DNA of 64,000 nt from Caldilineaceae bacterium (GCA_022827195.1 JAJDTL010000050.1:1-64000), one strand, 5' to 3'; shown: positions 52,225 through 61,980, counted from the first letter of the stretch. The notes: generated by a model not told the origin, from the letters alone. Numbers and translations are program-made.

Positions 52225-53440
52225 TCAGGGCGCGTCTGCAGGCGCTGCCCCCCTTTTCCCCATAGATGGAGAGGCGGACGGAGCGGCCCGGTGAACTGAT
52301 GCGAGGAGTATTGGGCGGTATCCAGGACGGCGCGGCAGCTCGGAAGAGCCCAGGCCTCTTCTGGCGCTGGCAAGGTGGTCGCCGTGCGGGTGGGTGGGCT
52401 CGCTTTGAAGCCTCTTGAACGCATTCCATACAGTCTGGCCACCATGACTCGTTCGCCGGTGAAACGAAGGTCCGGCAGGGAGCGACGTCCTGTCGGTCCA
52501 GCCAGCCGAATTGGTGGTGAGGCGCCACTGCCAGGCGTCGAAGAAGCCGAAGAGCTTCCCGAAAGCTTGGTCGGGAATATCGATCTCCGGGAAGTTGCGC
52601 TCCAGCTCGCGCCTTTCGGAGAGGCCGCCGCTGAGGAAGGGCACGCATCCGAGCAGCTCGACTCATTTCGGAGAGCGTTCGGCTTCGGGCTGTCCCAGGC
52701 CGTCGTGGAATTGTTTGAGAAGAAAAATGCGGTAGAAGCCGGCAGATTTGTCCTCGCCGTGCCGCCGGCGGACGGTCTCGAGCCGATCGCGCAGATAGCT
52801 GACATTGTCGTTGAGGAAGCCGCGCTTCCGGACGAAGTCGATGAACATCATGCGGTTGCACATGAGGGAGGCATACCATTCGCGGTCGGCCAACGCTTCG
52901 ATACCGTCGATGAAGCCCAAAGACGCCTTGCGCTCTTTCTTGAAGCGGTCGTAGAAGCGCCTGGCGACCTTTTCGACGTCGAAGGCGGCGCGCACGCGAG
53001 AGGTCGAGTCGACGATGGTGACGTCGACCTCTTCTTCGAGAGTGAAGACGATGCGCTCCAGTTTCTGGATGAACGGCTCGCCGCTCCGGGCGGTGCGGTC
53101 GGGCGGGCAAGAGATCATGATGCGCTCGCGCACCTGCCTGGCGAGGGATTTCGCGATCTTCTGGCGGGTAGGGTGGTCAGGAACCTCTTCGCCGGGCTGG
53201 GCGAGGTAGTGGTAGGCGACTATGCCGCGTTTGCGGGCGATGGCTTTGAGGGAGTAGCCGCGCCCCTTGACGCTCACCTCGGTATCGCTTCCGCCGCGGT
53301 CACAGCCAAGCTCATCGATGAATAGCGGGCGCAGTTCGAAGCAGTCCAGGCGCTGCTTGACCCGGTCGCGGCGGCGCGCGGCAGACCTCGCAGGCTTCGT
53401 ATGTAAAAAGTCTGACTCGCTCTGTCCCGTTTGCGTGTCA
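52225..53440 (-). pseudogene. decayed Eco57I-type restriction-modification methylase, N-terminal remnant
   Basis: From about 53380 the frame reads CFELRPLFIDELGC, then SLKAIARKRGIVAYHYL, ARRFYDRFKKERKASL, ADREWYASLMCNRMMFIDFV and GFYRIFLLKQFHDGLG, typical of the N-terminal part of Eco57I/PglX-like N6-adenine methylases. An in-frame TGA at 52663-52665 interrupts it. The same frame resumes as LLGCVPFLSGGLSERRELER and FPEIDIPDQAFGKLFGFFDA, then loses resemblance near 52510. The SAM-binding and NPPY catalytic region is absent, and no start codon is evident upstream. A full protein would be about three times longer. Confidence 0.82.
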
Positions 53441-53458
53441 TTCGGAGCGTGCTAAGAT
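53431..53458 (+). promoter_or_regulatory. candidate promoter for the M20 peptidase gene
   Basis: TTGCGT (53431-53436) and TAAGAT (53453-53458) are 16 bases apart, 40 bases before the ATG. Confidence 0.45.
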
Positions 53459-53497
53459 GGCCCAATCCGCATAGGGAAGCAGAACAGGAGACCGGGG

Positions 53498-54706
53498 ATG
53501 CAGATGGAACGGAAGCAGGAACAGTGGACGGCGCTCAAAGAGGCGGTCGACGGCGAGTGGATCGCCCAAATGGCCCATGCGCTGGTGGAGATCCCCAGCG
53601 CGACTTTGCAGGAGGCCGAAGTCTGCCGTTACTTCGCGGCGCAGCTGGTCGAACTCGGCTTCACGGTCGACCGGCGCGAGGTGAGCGAAGGCCGTTACAA
53701 CCTGTACGCCCGCCTGCCGGGGCGCGGAAACGGCCCCAGCCTGACGCTAAACGGCCACCTGGACACGATCCCGATCGGCGGCTGTGTGCCCTGCCGCCGC
53801 GAGGGTGACCGTCTCTACGGGCGCGGGTCGACCGACATGAAGGGGGCGATGGCGGCCATGCTCGGCGCGCTGCGGGCGCTGAAAGCGGCCGGCGTCAGCC
53901 TGAACGGCGACCTGTGGCTGGCGGCGATCGTCGGCCATGAGCAGCCGGAGGCCGGCAAGGACGGCCCCCTGGCCCTGGTCGAAGATTTCAGGAGCGGACG
54001 CGTCGGGGGAGACAGGATCCTGATCGGCGAGGGCTGGAATGAGCTGTGGGTGATGAGCATGGGCACGATGGTCTTCACGATCGAGCTGACATCCGCGCGC
54101 GGGGGGACGCATACCACCTACGTGCCTTTCGAGGAGAATCCGATCCGTTTCGTCGGCGATCTGATTCGCCGCATCACCGCCTACCAGGAGGAGCTGGACG
54201 CGGGCGCGTCGCACCCCCTGGCAGGAACAGAGCGCATCGATCTGGGGATGGTGGAGGCGGGCGACTATTTCAACCGCACGCCCGTGCAGTGCCGCCTGAC
54301 CGGCACGGTGCGCTGGGGGCCGCGCGCCTGCGCGGAGGAGGTGCTGGCCGAGTTACGCGAACTGGCCGCGCCCATTGCCAAGGCCGGTCAGCTGGCGCTG
54401 GAGGTCAGCATGTTCCACGAGCGCGAACCGTTCGAAACGCCCGCCGACGATCCCGCGGTGCTGGCCGTCGCGCAGGCGCACCGCTTCGTGCACGGGGACG
54501 GGGCCGTTCTGGCGGGAAAACGGATCGTCGGCGACGCCAACCTGTTCGTCAACCTGGCCGGCGTGCCCTCCTTCTACTACGGCCCCTCCAACGAAACGGC
54601 CCACTCGGACAACGAGTGGGTGTCGCTCAGGCGACTGGAACAGGCCGCGCAGGTCTTTGCGCTGGCTGCGGCCGCCTACTGCGGACTGAACGGCGCCGGG
54701 GAGTGA
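53498..54706 (+). CDS. M20-family metallopeptidase/deacylase (ArgE/DapE-like)
   Basis: 402 residues. LTLNGHLDTIP holds the first metal-binding His and catalytic Asp; YGRGSTDMKGAMAAM holds the bridging Asp; a Glu-rich turn (VGHEQPEAGKDGP) replaces the usual DEE; and HSDNEWVSLRRL near the C-terminus supplies the last metal ligand region. M20 enzymes hydrolyse N-acyl amino acids or dipeptides using two zinc ions. AGGAG is seven bases before the ATG. Variation at the DEE position makes the substrate uncertain. It stands alone on the plus strand. Confidence 0.9.
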   Translation: MQMERKQEQWTALKEAVDGEWIAQMAHALVEIPSATLQEAEVCRYFAAQLVELGFTVDRREVSEGRYNLYARLPGRGNGPSLTLNGHLDTIPIGGCVPCRREGDRLYGRGSTDMKGAMAAMLGALRALKAAGVSLNGDLWLAAIVGHEQPEAGKDGPLALVEDFRSGRVGGDRILIGEGWNELWVMSMGTMVFTIELTSARGGTHTTYVPFEENPIRFVGDLIRRITAYQEELDAGASHPLAGTERIDLGMVEAGDYFNRTPVQCRLTGTVRWGPRACAEEVLAELRELAAPIAKAGQLALEVSMFHEREPFETPADDPAVLAVAQAHRFVHGDGAVLAGKRIVGDANLFVNLAGVPSFYYGPSNETAHSDNEWVSLRRLEQAAQVFALAAAAYCGLNGAGE

Positions 54707-54763
54707 AGGCAGTTGCCGGTCGCCAGTTGCCGGTCGCTGGCCGCGTTTCGCTGCGGTTAAGTC

Positions 54764-55468
54764 CTAGAAAGGGCGATGCTGGCCGGCGATCATCTCTTCG
54801 ACATAGCGCCGGGTGGCATTCACGGCCGCGTCCACCAGCTTCTGACCCTGTTCCGCGCTCGCGCCCAGCGGCGATCTGTCCTCCTGGTCCTGCATCGCAT
54901 CCAGGCGCACGTTGTGCGGACAGACCGCCAGCGCCATAGCGGTCTCGTACTCCTGCGCATGGCCCGGCACACCGGTCTTGCAAAGCTTCTCGGCTTCCGG
55001 CCGGCTCAGGTCCCAGTAGGAGTGGAACTGCACATTGGCCTGGGGGGCCTGCGCCCTGAAATAGAGGTGCCACTGGCCGATGATGCCATTGACCGGCGCC
55101 TCGTTGCCGCCGTGCCCGTTCAGGACCAGAACATTGTTGATGCCGTGGCGCACCAGGCTTTCGACCGCGTCGAAGATGACGCTGAGCCACGGGCCCGGTT
55201 TGGCCGAGACGGTGCCCTGGTGCATCATGTGATGCTCGGAGATGCCGGCCCGAATCGGCAGCGTGACGATGACCTGCGGATACAGCTGGCGCGCCACCTG
55301 TTCAGCGACATGCGTAGCCATGCGGATGTCGTGCTCCATCGCCAGGTGTTCAAGATGCTGCTCGATGCTGCCGGTGGGAATGATCGCCGTCTGAAACTTG
55401 CCACCGGCCAGCGCTTCGCGAAATTCGCGCCGCGTGAGATCGCCGATGAAGACATGTTGCTCTTGCAT
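54764..55468 (-). CDS. creatininase-family amidohydrolase
   Basis: 234 residues. PTGSIEQHLEHLAMEHD gives the metal-binding Glu, His and Asp of the creatininase fold, with VLVLNGHGGNEAPVNGI and GHAQEYETAMAL as further signatures. The family hydrolyses cyclic or linear amides (creatinine, and intermediates in FAPy or mycofactocin metabolism). The substrate here is not shown by context. Divergent from the enolase-superfamily gene that follows. Confidence 0.92.
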   Translation of the reverse strand: MQEQHVFIGDLTRREFREALAGGKFQTAIIPTGSIEQHLEHLAMEHDIRMATHVAEQVARQLYPQVIVTLPIRAGISEHHMMHQGTVSAKPGPWLSVIFDAVESLVRHGINNVLVLNGHGGNEAPVNGIIGQWHLYFRAQAPQANVQFHSYWDLSRPEAEKLCKTGVPGHAQEYETAMALAVCPHNVRLDAMQDQEDRSPLGASAEQGQKLVDAAVNATRRYVEEMIAGQHRPF

Positions 55469-55610
55469 GGTTCCATTCTCCGAACTGCAGTGGTCTGTGG
55501 ATTCTGTTTCGCGGCAGGGACAGGTCAGTGGAAAGCGGAGACTGGCCGCCGTTGCCCGTTACCGGCTACTATAAACCAATCACCACAATCGCAGAACTGG
55601 AACGAAAGAG

Positions 55611-56972
55611 ATGAAAACAACCGACATCCGCGTGGAAACGGTAGAGGTCGCCTTCGACGATGAACGCCTGAGCGTCCCCTTGCAGCTCAGCAAAGGCGTG
55701 ATCGAGGTCATCACCTACGTTACCGTCACCGTGCAGGCGCGCACGCGCGCCGGCGCTGCTGTGCAAGGGGTAGGCGCGATCCTGCTCTCCGACGTGTGGG
55801 CCTTTCCTGCGCCGGAGCTGACGCACGAGGAGAAGGACCGGCTGATGCGCCGCCTGTGCAGGGACATCGCCGCCTGGCTGGAGGATGATACGCTTGAAGA
55901 CCCAATCGAAAAGGGCATCCGCCTGGAGCGGGCCGCGGTCGAGCTGGCTGACCGGCTGGCAAGCGAAGAGCCTCTCCTGCAGCGGACGCCGATGCCGCGG
56001 CTGGCCGTGCTCAACTGTATGGCGCCCTTCGACGCTGCGCTTCACGACGCGTGGGGCGCGGGACTGCGCTCACAGACGCCGCCGCCCTCCCTGTACGCCG
56101 CATACACGGCAGACTATCTGAACCGGGACCTGAGCGCCGATCTCGGCGCTGACTTTGCCGGCCGCTATCCGGCGGACTACCTCGCTCCCAGGCGGCGCGC
56201 GCTGGCCGTCCAACACGTGGTCGGCTTCACCGACGCGCTCACCCCGGCCGACGCCGAGCCCCAGGCGGCCGACCTCCCCGCCGACCTGACGACCTGGATC
56301 GAGCGCGACAAGCTGCGCTGCTTCAAGCTCAAGCTGCGCGGGCAGTCGCCGGCCGAGGACGCCGAACGCCTGATAGAAGTACATCTTGCGGCTTCGATGG
56401 CCCTGGATGCCGCGGGTGTGCGCGGCGGGCCCCGCCTCTCAGTAGACCCCAACGAGGGCTGTCGCGAGCCGGATATGATGCTCGAAATGCTGGACAGAGT
56501 GGCTGTGGAGCGGCCGCAGGCGCTGGCGGCGCTGGACTATATCGAGCAGCCCACGCCGCGCGATCTGGGTTCCTATACGACCACGCTCCACGCAGTGGCC
56601 GCGCACGTGCCCGTCGTCGTAGACGAAAGCCTGGACGATCTGGACAACATCGAATCGATCCGCCGCCTGGGCTGGTCCGGGCTCGCGGTCAAGACCTGCA
56701 AGGGGCATACCCACTCGCTGCTGGCCTACTGCTGGGGCCGCCATCACCGGCTCTACCTCACGCTGCAGGACCTGACCAACCCCGGCCTGGCGCTGGTCCA
56801 CAGCGCCAACTTCTGCGCGCACCTGCATCTGAACGTCGACTGTTTCGAGGGCAACTACCGCCAGTTTATGCCCCTGGCGCGGCCGGAAGAACAGGCCGCG
56901 CAACCGGCCTATTTCGAGGTCGCGGACGGCCGGCTGAACCTGCCCGCGGAAATGGGGCCCGGACTGTATTGA
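55611..56972 (+). CDS. enolase-superfamily (mandelate racemase/muconate lactonizing-like) protein
   Basis: 453 residues. Enolase-superfamily barrel features are CFKLKLRG (catalytic Lys region), LSVDPNEG, ALDYIEQPT and VVVDESLDDL as metal and acid positions, and LAVKTCKGHTHSL. It is longer than usual dehydratases (about 370-400), with extra sequence in the N-terminal lid domain, so it is a divergent subgroup. It probably abstracts an alpha-proton from a sugar acid or amino acid derivative. The GNAT gene starts 16 bases after its stop. Confidence 0.85.
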   Translation: MKTTDIRVETVEVAFDDERLSVPLQLSKGVIEVITYVTVTVQARTRAGAAVQGVGAILLSDVWAFPAPELTHEEKDRLMRRLCRDIAAWLEDDTLEDPIEKGIRLERAAVELADRLASEEPLLQRTPMPRLAVLNCMAPFDAALHDAWGAGLRSQTPPPSLYAAYTADYLNRDLSADLGADFAGRYPADYLAPRRRALAVQHVVGFTDALTPADAEPQAADLPADLTTWIERDKLRCFKLKLRGQSPAEDAERLIEVHLAASMALDAAGVRGGPRLSVDPNEGCREPDMMLEMLDRVAVERPQALAALDYIEQPTPRDLGSYTTTLHAVAAHVPVVVDESLDDLDNIESIRRLGWSGLAVKTCKGHTHSLLAYCWGRHHRLYLTLQDLTNPGLALVHSANFCAHLHLNVDCFEGNYRQFMPLARPEEQAAQPAYFEVADGRLNLPAEMGPGLY

Positions 56973-56988
56973 GGATTCACTCTGTACT

Positions 56989-57660
56989 GTGAGTACGCCA
57001 GCCCTGCATCTGCAGACCATGTTCCTGTTCGATGGAGACGGACGTATCCGCTCGACACGGGAGCCGTCGCCGACTCCGGGACCAATGTTCGCGCTCATTC
57101 GAGGAGACTCGAGCTGCGCCTGGGCTGTGCGGGCTGACCTGCCGCAGGAGCTAGCAGATGAGCTTGGCCGTCTCGCCCGCGCGGAGCCGCCGGCTACAGA
57201 CCTCCGGGGGGATCCTGTGCACGCGGAGCGTTACAGGGCGCTGGCTGGAGGCGAACTCTACGCTGGGCCGGCCTTCACCTTCCCCGAAGAGATCGCCCCG
57301 TCTCCTGACACGGTACTCGTGGGACCTGTGCAGTTGCTCGCGCGATATTTTCCCGGTTGGACATCGGCCGAGATTGCGGGGCGGTCGCCTGTTGTGGCGC
57401 TGGTGGAGGATGGAGATGCAGTGAGCGTATGCTTCTGCGCGCGGCGTTCCGGCGCGGCGGCGGAAGCAGGGCTGGAGACGGCAGCGGCATTCCGTGGACG
57501 CGGGCTCGGCCCGCACGTCACTGCTGCATGGGCACTGGCGGTGCGCGCGTCTGGCCGCGTTCCGCTCTACAGTACATCGTGGTCCAACTGCGCCTCTCTG
57601 TCGGTTGCGCGCACATTGGGTCTGATTCCCTATGCGAGCACATGGAGCCTGTTACAATAA
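56989..57660 (+). CDS. GNAT-family N-acetyltransferase
   Basis: 223 residues from a GTG start. The C-terminal half carries the acetyl-CoA motif AGLETAAAFRGRGLGPHVTA and the closing strands RVPLYSTSWSNCASLSVART. The N-terminal half is a degenerate GNAT-like domain (FALIRGDSSCAWAVRADLP), so it may be a double-GNAT protein. Substrate unknown. Probably co-transcribed with the enolase-family gene. Confidence 0.82.
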   Translation: MSTPALHLQTMFLFDGDGRIRSTREPSPTPGPMFALIRGDSSCAWAVRADLPQELADELGRLARAEPPATDLRGDPVHAERYRALAGGELYAGPAFTFPEEIAPSPDTVLVGPVQLLARYFPGWTSAEIAGRSPVVALVEDGDAVSVCFCARRSGAAAEAGLETAAAFRGRGLGPHVTAAWALAVRASGRVPLYSTSWSNCASLSVARTLGLIPYASTWSLLQ

Positions 57661-57765
57661 TCAGGCCGGCGATTGAGGGTATCCTTCTGTCTTCCCTCTG
57701 CCCATATCTGGCATAGACGAAATGTCAACGGCGTCTGTGAGGTCACTGGCACGGACCACTGCCCT

Positions 57766-58560
57766 TCACCGGTAGATGATGTCGAGAATGCTATCGCTGC
57801 GGAAGCGTACGCTCTGCGCATCCATCCGTTCGGCGCCGGCCTTGTTCATCTCCGCGTCGGCTCTGTCGGTGTGGAAAAAGCGTTTCTCCAGCAGATAGGG
57901 GCCGGGCCAGACCAGGGCCGCAATCGGCTTCTGGCGATGCCGTGCGATGGCTGCGGCGGTCCCCTCGCGGATTCGCTGCCGCGCCGCCTGCGCGGAGAGC
58001 GAGATGGCGGAGCCGCGCCCCAACCCCTCCTTCACCGCCACGGTGATGATCTCCGGCACCAGTTCCTCCGCCTCGCGGCAGGCGTCCCGCTCACCGCTGA
58101 GAAAAAGCAGGGGCAGGCCCAGTCCGCCCATGAAGAGGGCAAGCTGCCCAATCTCGCCAATCAACTTGCCGTTGAGCCGGTAGGCATCCACCGTGCGGCT
58201 GTCCTGGGTGTGGTTCTGGTTGCTTGTGACGACGCCGGCCATGGCGTGCTGGCCGACGATAACAAAGGCATCGTAGCGCCGGATGACCTCCCGCATGCGG
58301 CTCCAGGGCGGGGAAGGCCGGCCATGCAGCAGAAGCGCCGCGGGATGCAGCGCCTCAAAGTCGATGCCGCCGACCCCGTGGCCGTCCCAGACGAGCACCT
58401 CCTCCACGCCGGTCTCCAGCAGACCGTCTACCGCGGCGTTGACCTCGCCGGTCACCAGCCGCTTGCCGGCATCGTAGTAGCGTCCATCAGGATATGACTG
58501 GTCTGTGAAGGAGACGACCCCGGCCACGCCCTCCATATCGGTTACCATAAAGACCTTCAT
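57766..58560 (-). CDS. dppA: M55 D-aminopeptidase, DppA family
   Basis: 264 residues. The N-terminal VFMVTDMEGVAGV supplies the zinc-binding Asp and Glu, VLVWDGHGVGG the next ligands, VGQHAMAGV and SNQNHTQDS the rest. DppA-type enzymes are zinc decamers that release D-amino acids from short peptides. It is the last gene of the minus-strand catabolic run and may recycle peptidoglycan or host peptides rather than sugar. Confidence 0.92.
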   Translation of the reverse strand: MKVFMVTDMEGVAGVVSFTDQSYPDGRYYDAGKRLVTGEVNAAVDGLLETGVEEVLVWDGHGVGGIDFEALHPAALLLHGRPSPPWSRMREVIRRYDAFVIVGQHAMAGVVTSNQNHTQDSRTVDAYRLNGKLIGEIGQLALFMGGLGLPLLFLSGERDACREAEELVPEIITVAVKEGLGRGSAISLSAQAARQRIREGTAAAIARHRQKPIAALVWPGPYLLEKRFFHTDRADAEMNKAGAERMDAQSVRFRSDSILDIIYR

Positions 58561-58634
58561 GCCCGTCGCTCCTTTACCGAGCTGCGGCAGGTGAAGAGGG
58601 CCAGCTTATCTCTTCCTACTCTAGCCAGCCGCTG

Positions 58635-59732
58635 TTATCCGGCGGAAACTGCGTACAGAGAACCGACTGATACCCTTCGACCCCCATCAGCCGCTGAGCG
58701 GTAGGCCGCGTCGAGTAGCTCGACCGTACGCCAGCCGGTCTCCGGCGGCGACATGTTGGGCGCGCCGCGAACGATGACATCGACCAGGTTGTCCACCGGC
58801 GCCGAAGCCTGGTAGCTCTGCCCCGCAGCCAGCGGCGGCAATGCCTCCGCAGTACCGTCTGCATAGTAGATCGTACAGCTTTCCCGGCCGATGTTGACGT
58901 CGACCCAACCCCGGTCACAGTAGACCTGCACCACCAGCTCCTGTTCCGGTCCGCGCGCATGGAGCGTGCCGGTGCTGCCGACATTGGCCAGCGCGCCGTT
59001 GTCCATCTGCACGATCATGGCGTCGACGACATCCACGCGCGTATCCAGGTTGTCCATCAACGCCAGCACGCTGGCCGGCTTCAGTCCGGTCAGATGCAGC
59101 ATCAGCGCGGCCGAATGGGTCACTTGCAGGTGACCCTGGCCGCCGCCCGAGCGTACAGGGTCGCTGTAGACGTCGCCGGGGCCGGTGACCGGATATTGGT
59201 ACAGGTTGTCGTGGACGTTGTCATTGCCCCGGTAGAGGTCGATGACGCAGGAGGCGAACATGTTGTTGATATAACGGATTCCGCCCAGCCGCCCCGAGCC
59301 GAGCACCTCCTTCGCCCGCAGCACATGGGGATTGTAGTTCCACGGGTAGCCGACAATCAGCTGGCAGCCGTTTACGCGACTGAGCCTGGTCAGATGGCGG
59401 GCGTGCTCCGCGATCAACACCATCGGCTTTTCCAGCAGCACGTGCAGGCCGTGTTCGAGGCAGGCGCGCGCCACCTCGTAATGGGCGGCGTGCCAGACCG
59501 CGATCACGACGCCGTCCAGCTGCTCCTGCTCCAGCATAGCGCGGAAGTCGGTATGGGTCTTGTCAACGCCATAGTGCCGCGCCGCTTTTTCCAGCGCGCC
59601 GGGGCGAATATCCGAAAGGGCGACGAGGTTGGCGTCCGGATTCTCCTGCAGGGCGGGAATGTGGGCGGTTGTGGCCCACCATCCGGTCCCGATGACCGCG
59701 ATTCGGGCTGTGTGGGGCATGGGAGTTTCCAA
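58635..59732 (-). CDS. Gfo/Idh/MocA family oxidoreductase
   Basis: 365 residues. IAVIGTGWWATTAHIPAL is the NAD(P)-binding loop; HGLHVLLEKPMVLIAEHA holds the EKP lysine; the C-terminal dimer domain ends with ELLDAAYRS. It is quite different from the tandem pair at 10.5-12.8 kb. It follows the sugar isomerase gene by 27 bases and should work on the same sugar. An internal Met four codons in is an alternative start. Confidence 0.93.
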   Translation of the reverse strand: METPMPHTARIAVIGTGWWATTAHIPALQENPDANLVALSDIRPGALEKAARHYGVDKTHTDFRAMLEQEQLDGVVIAVWHAAHYEVARACLEHGLHVLLEKPMVLIAEHARHLTRLSRVNGCQLIVGYPWNYNPHVLRAKEVLGSGRLGGIRYINNMFASCVIDLYRGNDNVHDNLYQYPVTGPGDVYSDPVRSGGGQGHLQVTHSAALMLHLTGLKPASVLALMDNLDTRVDVVDAMIVQMDNGALANVGSTGTLHARGPEQELVVQVYCDRGWVDVNIGRESCTIYYADGTAEALPPLAAGQSYQASAPVDNLVDVIVRGAPNMSPPETGWRTVELLDAAYRSAADGGRRVSVGSLYAVSAG

Positions 59733-59759
59733 TCTTGTGTTCTCAGCGACCGCTGCAAC

Positions 59760-60590
59760 TCATGCCGCCAGCAGCGGTCTGACCTCATCCCGCATCCTGA
59801 TCGTTTCGGTCATAACGTCCACCTTGTCACAGTCCATCCAGGGGTCATGTTCGTACTCCAGCGTCAGGTAGCCGCCGTAGCCGGAGGCCTTGAGCAGCTC
59901 GACAACCGCGGGGAAGTCGATCACGCCGTCATCCCAGCGCGCCTGTAGCTGGCCGCGGCAGGCCTGCCGCAGATGGACGTGACCGGCGAAGGGAACGAGG
60001 GGGTGCACGTCGTCCGGTCGGTACCCCTGGGCCACGTAGTGGGAGTAGTCCAGCACGATTTTGAGCGCGGGATTGCTTTGCAGAAATGCCAGTGTGTCAG
60101 AAGGACTCTCGAGCACAGATTCAATGTGCGGCTCGAACAGCAGCAGGACATTTTCGGTGGCGGCCAGCGCTGCAAGCTCGTTCATTGCTGCTGCGGATAG
60201 ACGGACCGCCTCGTCATGCGAGATGCCCTCCTGGTCGACGCCCGGCAGCACAAGCACGGACGGAATGTCCGCGGCCGTACAAAACTGGAGTACCCGCGTG
60301 AATGTCTCCCGATTGGCGGCGCGCACGCCGTCATCGGCACTATTGAGCGGCCTGACGTCGAAGCCGTCCCCAAAGAAAAACAGCAGGTTGCCGACCGGCA
60401 GACCTGCCTCTGATACTCGCCGGGCCTGTCCGTGGGGATCGCGTTCGATTTCGGCCGAATCGAGCAGCCCGCCGGGCATCGCGATCAGGTCCATCGCCTG
60501 CACGCCAAGCGCCCGCAGGATCGCAGCCGACTCCGGCAGAGTGGCGCCGACGAAAGACCAGGCCGCGCCGGCAAGTTTCATGGTGGTCAT
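59760..60590 (-). CDS. sugar phosphate isomerase/epimerase (xylose-isomerase-like TIM barrel)
   Basis: 276 residues of the AP-endonuclease-2/xylose-isomerase-like barrel: LLLFEPHIESVLESPSD supplies the first metal Glu, IVLDYSHYVAQG the Asp-His pair, AGHVHLRQ a further His, and GYLTLEYEHDP the final Glu. Members isomerise or epimerise keto-sugars. It lies between the mutarotase and the Gfo/Idh/MocA gene. The start is MTTMKL; the second Met is possible. Confidence 0.88.
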   Translation of the reverse strand: MTTMKLAGAAWSFVGATLPESAAILRALGVQAMDLIAMPGGLLDSAEIERDPHGQARRVSEAGLPVGNLLFFFGDGFDVRPLNSADDGVRAANRETFTRVLQFCTAADIPSVLVLPGVDQEGISHDEAVRLSAAAMNELAALAATENVLLLFEPHIESVLESPSDTLAFLQSNPALKIVLDYSHYVAQGYRPDDVHPLVPFAGHVHLRQACRGQLQARWDDGVIDFPAVVELLKASGYGGYLTLEYEHDPWMDCDKVDVMTETIRMRDEVRPLLAA

Positions 60591-60642
60591 GTCTGACTCC
60601 TGGCTCTCAAATGAAACCCTTCAGCAGCACCATACATTGAAA

Positions 60643-60664
60643 GCTGCCTGCTACAACAGGCAGC
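60643..60664 (-). terminator. stem-loop between rhaM and the isomerase gene
   Basis: GCTGCCTG (60643-60650) and CAGGCAGC (60657-60664) form a perfect eight-pair stem with a six-base loop. On the minus strand it is followed by TTTC only, so it is a weak terminator, attenuator or mRNA-stabilising hairpin. Confidence 0.45.
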
Positions 60665-60696
60665 AAGAAAACGGTGCTTGCTCACAGCGCATCCCG

Positions 60697-61044
60697 TCAG
60701 CCCGCCCCACCACCCCCAGCCCGCCAGTGGAACACCTCCGGCATCCCTACAGGATAGGCGTCGTGCGGGTCGTACTCATCCCCGCTCTCGTCCTCCATGA
60801 TTGGCGCCATGTACTCCTCCCAGCGCACCGACTCGGGACTCTCCGCCAGGATACGGACCGCCTCGGCATAGTTCGCCGTCTCCATATACAGAAACAGCTT
60901 CCGGTCGGCCATGAAGATGCTCATGCTCTGCACGCCCGCCCGCTCCAGGTCGGCCAGCACAGCAGGCCAGACCTCCCGGTGGCGCCGCCGATACTCTTCC
61001 TCCTCCCCCGCCCTGACGTGCATCACAAACGCAACCCGTTCCAT
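60697..61044 (-). CDS. rhaM: L-rhamnose mutarotase
   Basis: 115 residues with the RhaM pattern: RVAFVMHVRAGEEEEYRRRH, EVWPAVLADLERAGVQSMSI (the WP motif follows the catalytic His), LFLYMETANY, and EEYMAPIMED near the end. It interconverts alpha and beta anomers of L-rhamnose or a related deoxysugar such as L-fucose. The glycine-rich tail (WRAGGGGAG) extends past the usual end. It lies directly downstream of the SDR gene, which supports a deoxysugar pathway. Confidence 0.92.
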   Translation of the reverse strand: MERVAFVMHVRAGEEEEYRRRHREVWPAVLADLERAGVQSMSIFMADRKLFLYMETANYAEAVRILAESPESVRWEEYMAPIMEDESGDEYDPHDAYPVGMPEVFHWRAGGGGAG

Positions 61045-61099
61045 CGCGGACCCCAGTTTCCAGTGGCCGGTGTTCAGCAGAGCCGCTGCCGCTGCAAGT

Positions 61100-61906
61100 T
61101 CAGCCTTCCACGCCGGGTACGGGAATCGTGCTCAACATGCCGCCGTCGACGTCGAGCGCCAGGCCGGTCAGGAAAGCGGCCCCGTCGGAGATAAGGAATA
61201 GCACGGCATTCACGATGTCTTCGACGGTCGGGTTGCGCTGCAAGGGGATGTCGGCGGCGGTGGCCGCCAGGATTTCCTGCGGCTGCATGCCCGTGGCGCC
61301 GATCTTCCAGTCGAGAACCTCCTGCCCCATGCCGGTGCCGGAAACGCCGACGGGACAGACGCAGTTGACCGTAACCTGGTGCGGCGCCAGTTCGCCCGCC
61401 AGCACCTTGGTCAGGCCGACGACACCGAACTTGGCCGCGCAATAGTGGGCCAGCATCGGGAACCCCACTTTGGAGGCATCGGAGCCGATGTTGACGATGC
61501 GGCCGCGGCCACTGGCGCACAGAAGCGGCGCCGCTGCCTGGCTGCAGAGAAAGGTGCCTTTCAGGTCCACGTCGAGCACATGGTCCCACTCCGCCTCGCT
61601 GATCTGCGCCAGTGGGTTGAAGGCGATCACACCGGCCGAGTTGACCAGCGTGTCCAGGCCGCCGAAGCGCGCCTCGCAGGCCGCGACCGCGGCTGCAGCC
61701 GACGCCGGAGACCTGACGTCCAGCTCGACGGCAAGCAGCTCTCCGCCCTCGAAGCTGCGCGCGGCGTCCTGAAGCCGTTCGGCACTAATATCGCCAATCG
61801 CCACCAACGCGCCGGCGCGCAGCAGCGCTGCCGCGATCGCCAGTCCGAAGCCGCTCGCCCCACCGGTGATAAGCGCACGACGAGGTGCACTCCGGATATC
61901 AGACAC
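61100..61906 (-). CDS. short-chain dehydrogenase/reductase, probable sugar 1-dehydrogenase
   Basis: 268 residues from a GTG at 61906 with GGGAGGG upstream; an ATG 26 codons earlier only adds a serine-rich tail. Classical SDR signatures are TGGASGFGLA (cofactor loop), NSAGV, a serine in NIGSDASKVG and YCAAK as catalytic YxxxK. The end (TGLALDVDGGM) is typical. With the mutarotase on one side and an MR/MLE dehydratase on the other, oxidation of L-rhamnose or L-fucose to its lactone is the likely reaction. Confidence 0.9.
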   Translation of the reverse strand: MSDIRSAPRRALITGGASGFGLAIAAALLRAGALVAIGDISAERLQDAARSFEGGELLAVELDVRSPASAAAAVAACEARFGGLDTLVNSAGVIAFNPLAQISEAEWDHVLDVDLKGTFLCSQAAAPLLCASGRGRIVNIGSDASKVGFPMLAHYCAAKFGVVGLTKVLAGELAPHQVTVNCVCPVGVSGTGMGQEVLDWKIGATGMQPQEILAATAADIPLQRNPTVEDIVNAVLFLISDGAAFLTGLALDVDGGMLSTIPVPGVEG

Positions 61907-61980
61907 CGTTTTCCCTCCCCGAATGCACCGGCGACCGGCGATCATTGAACTTGAACTGCTGACCACTGAGCACTGCCGTC

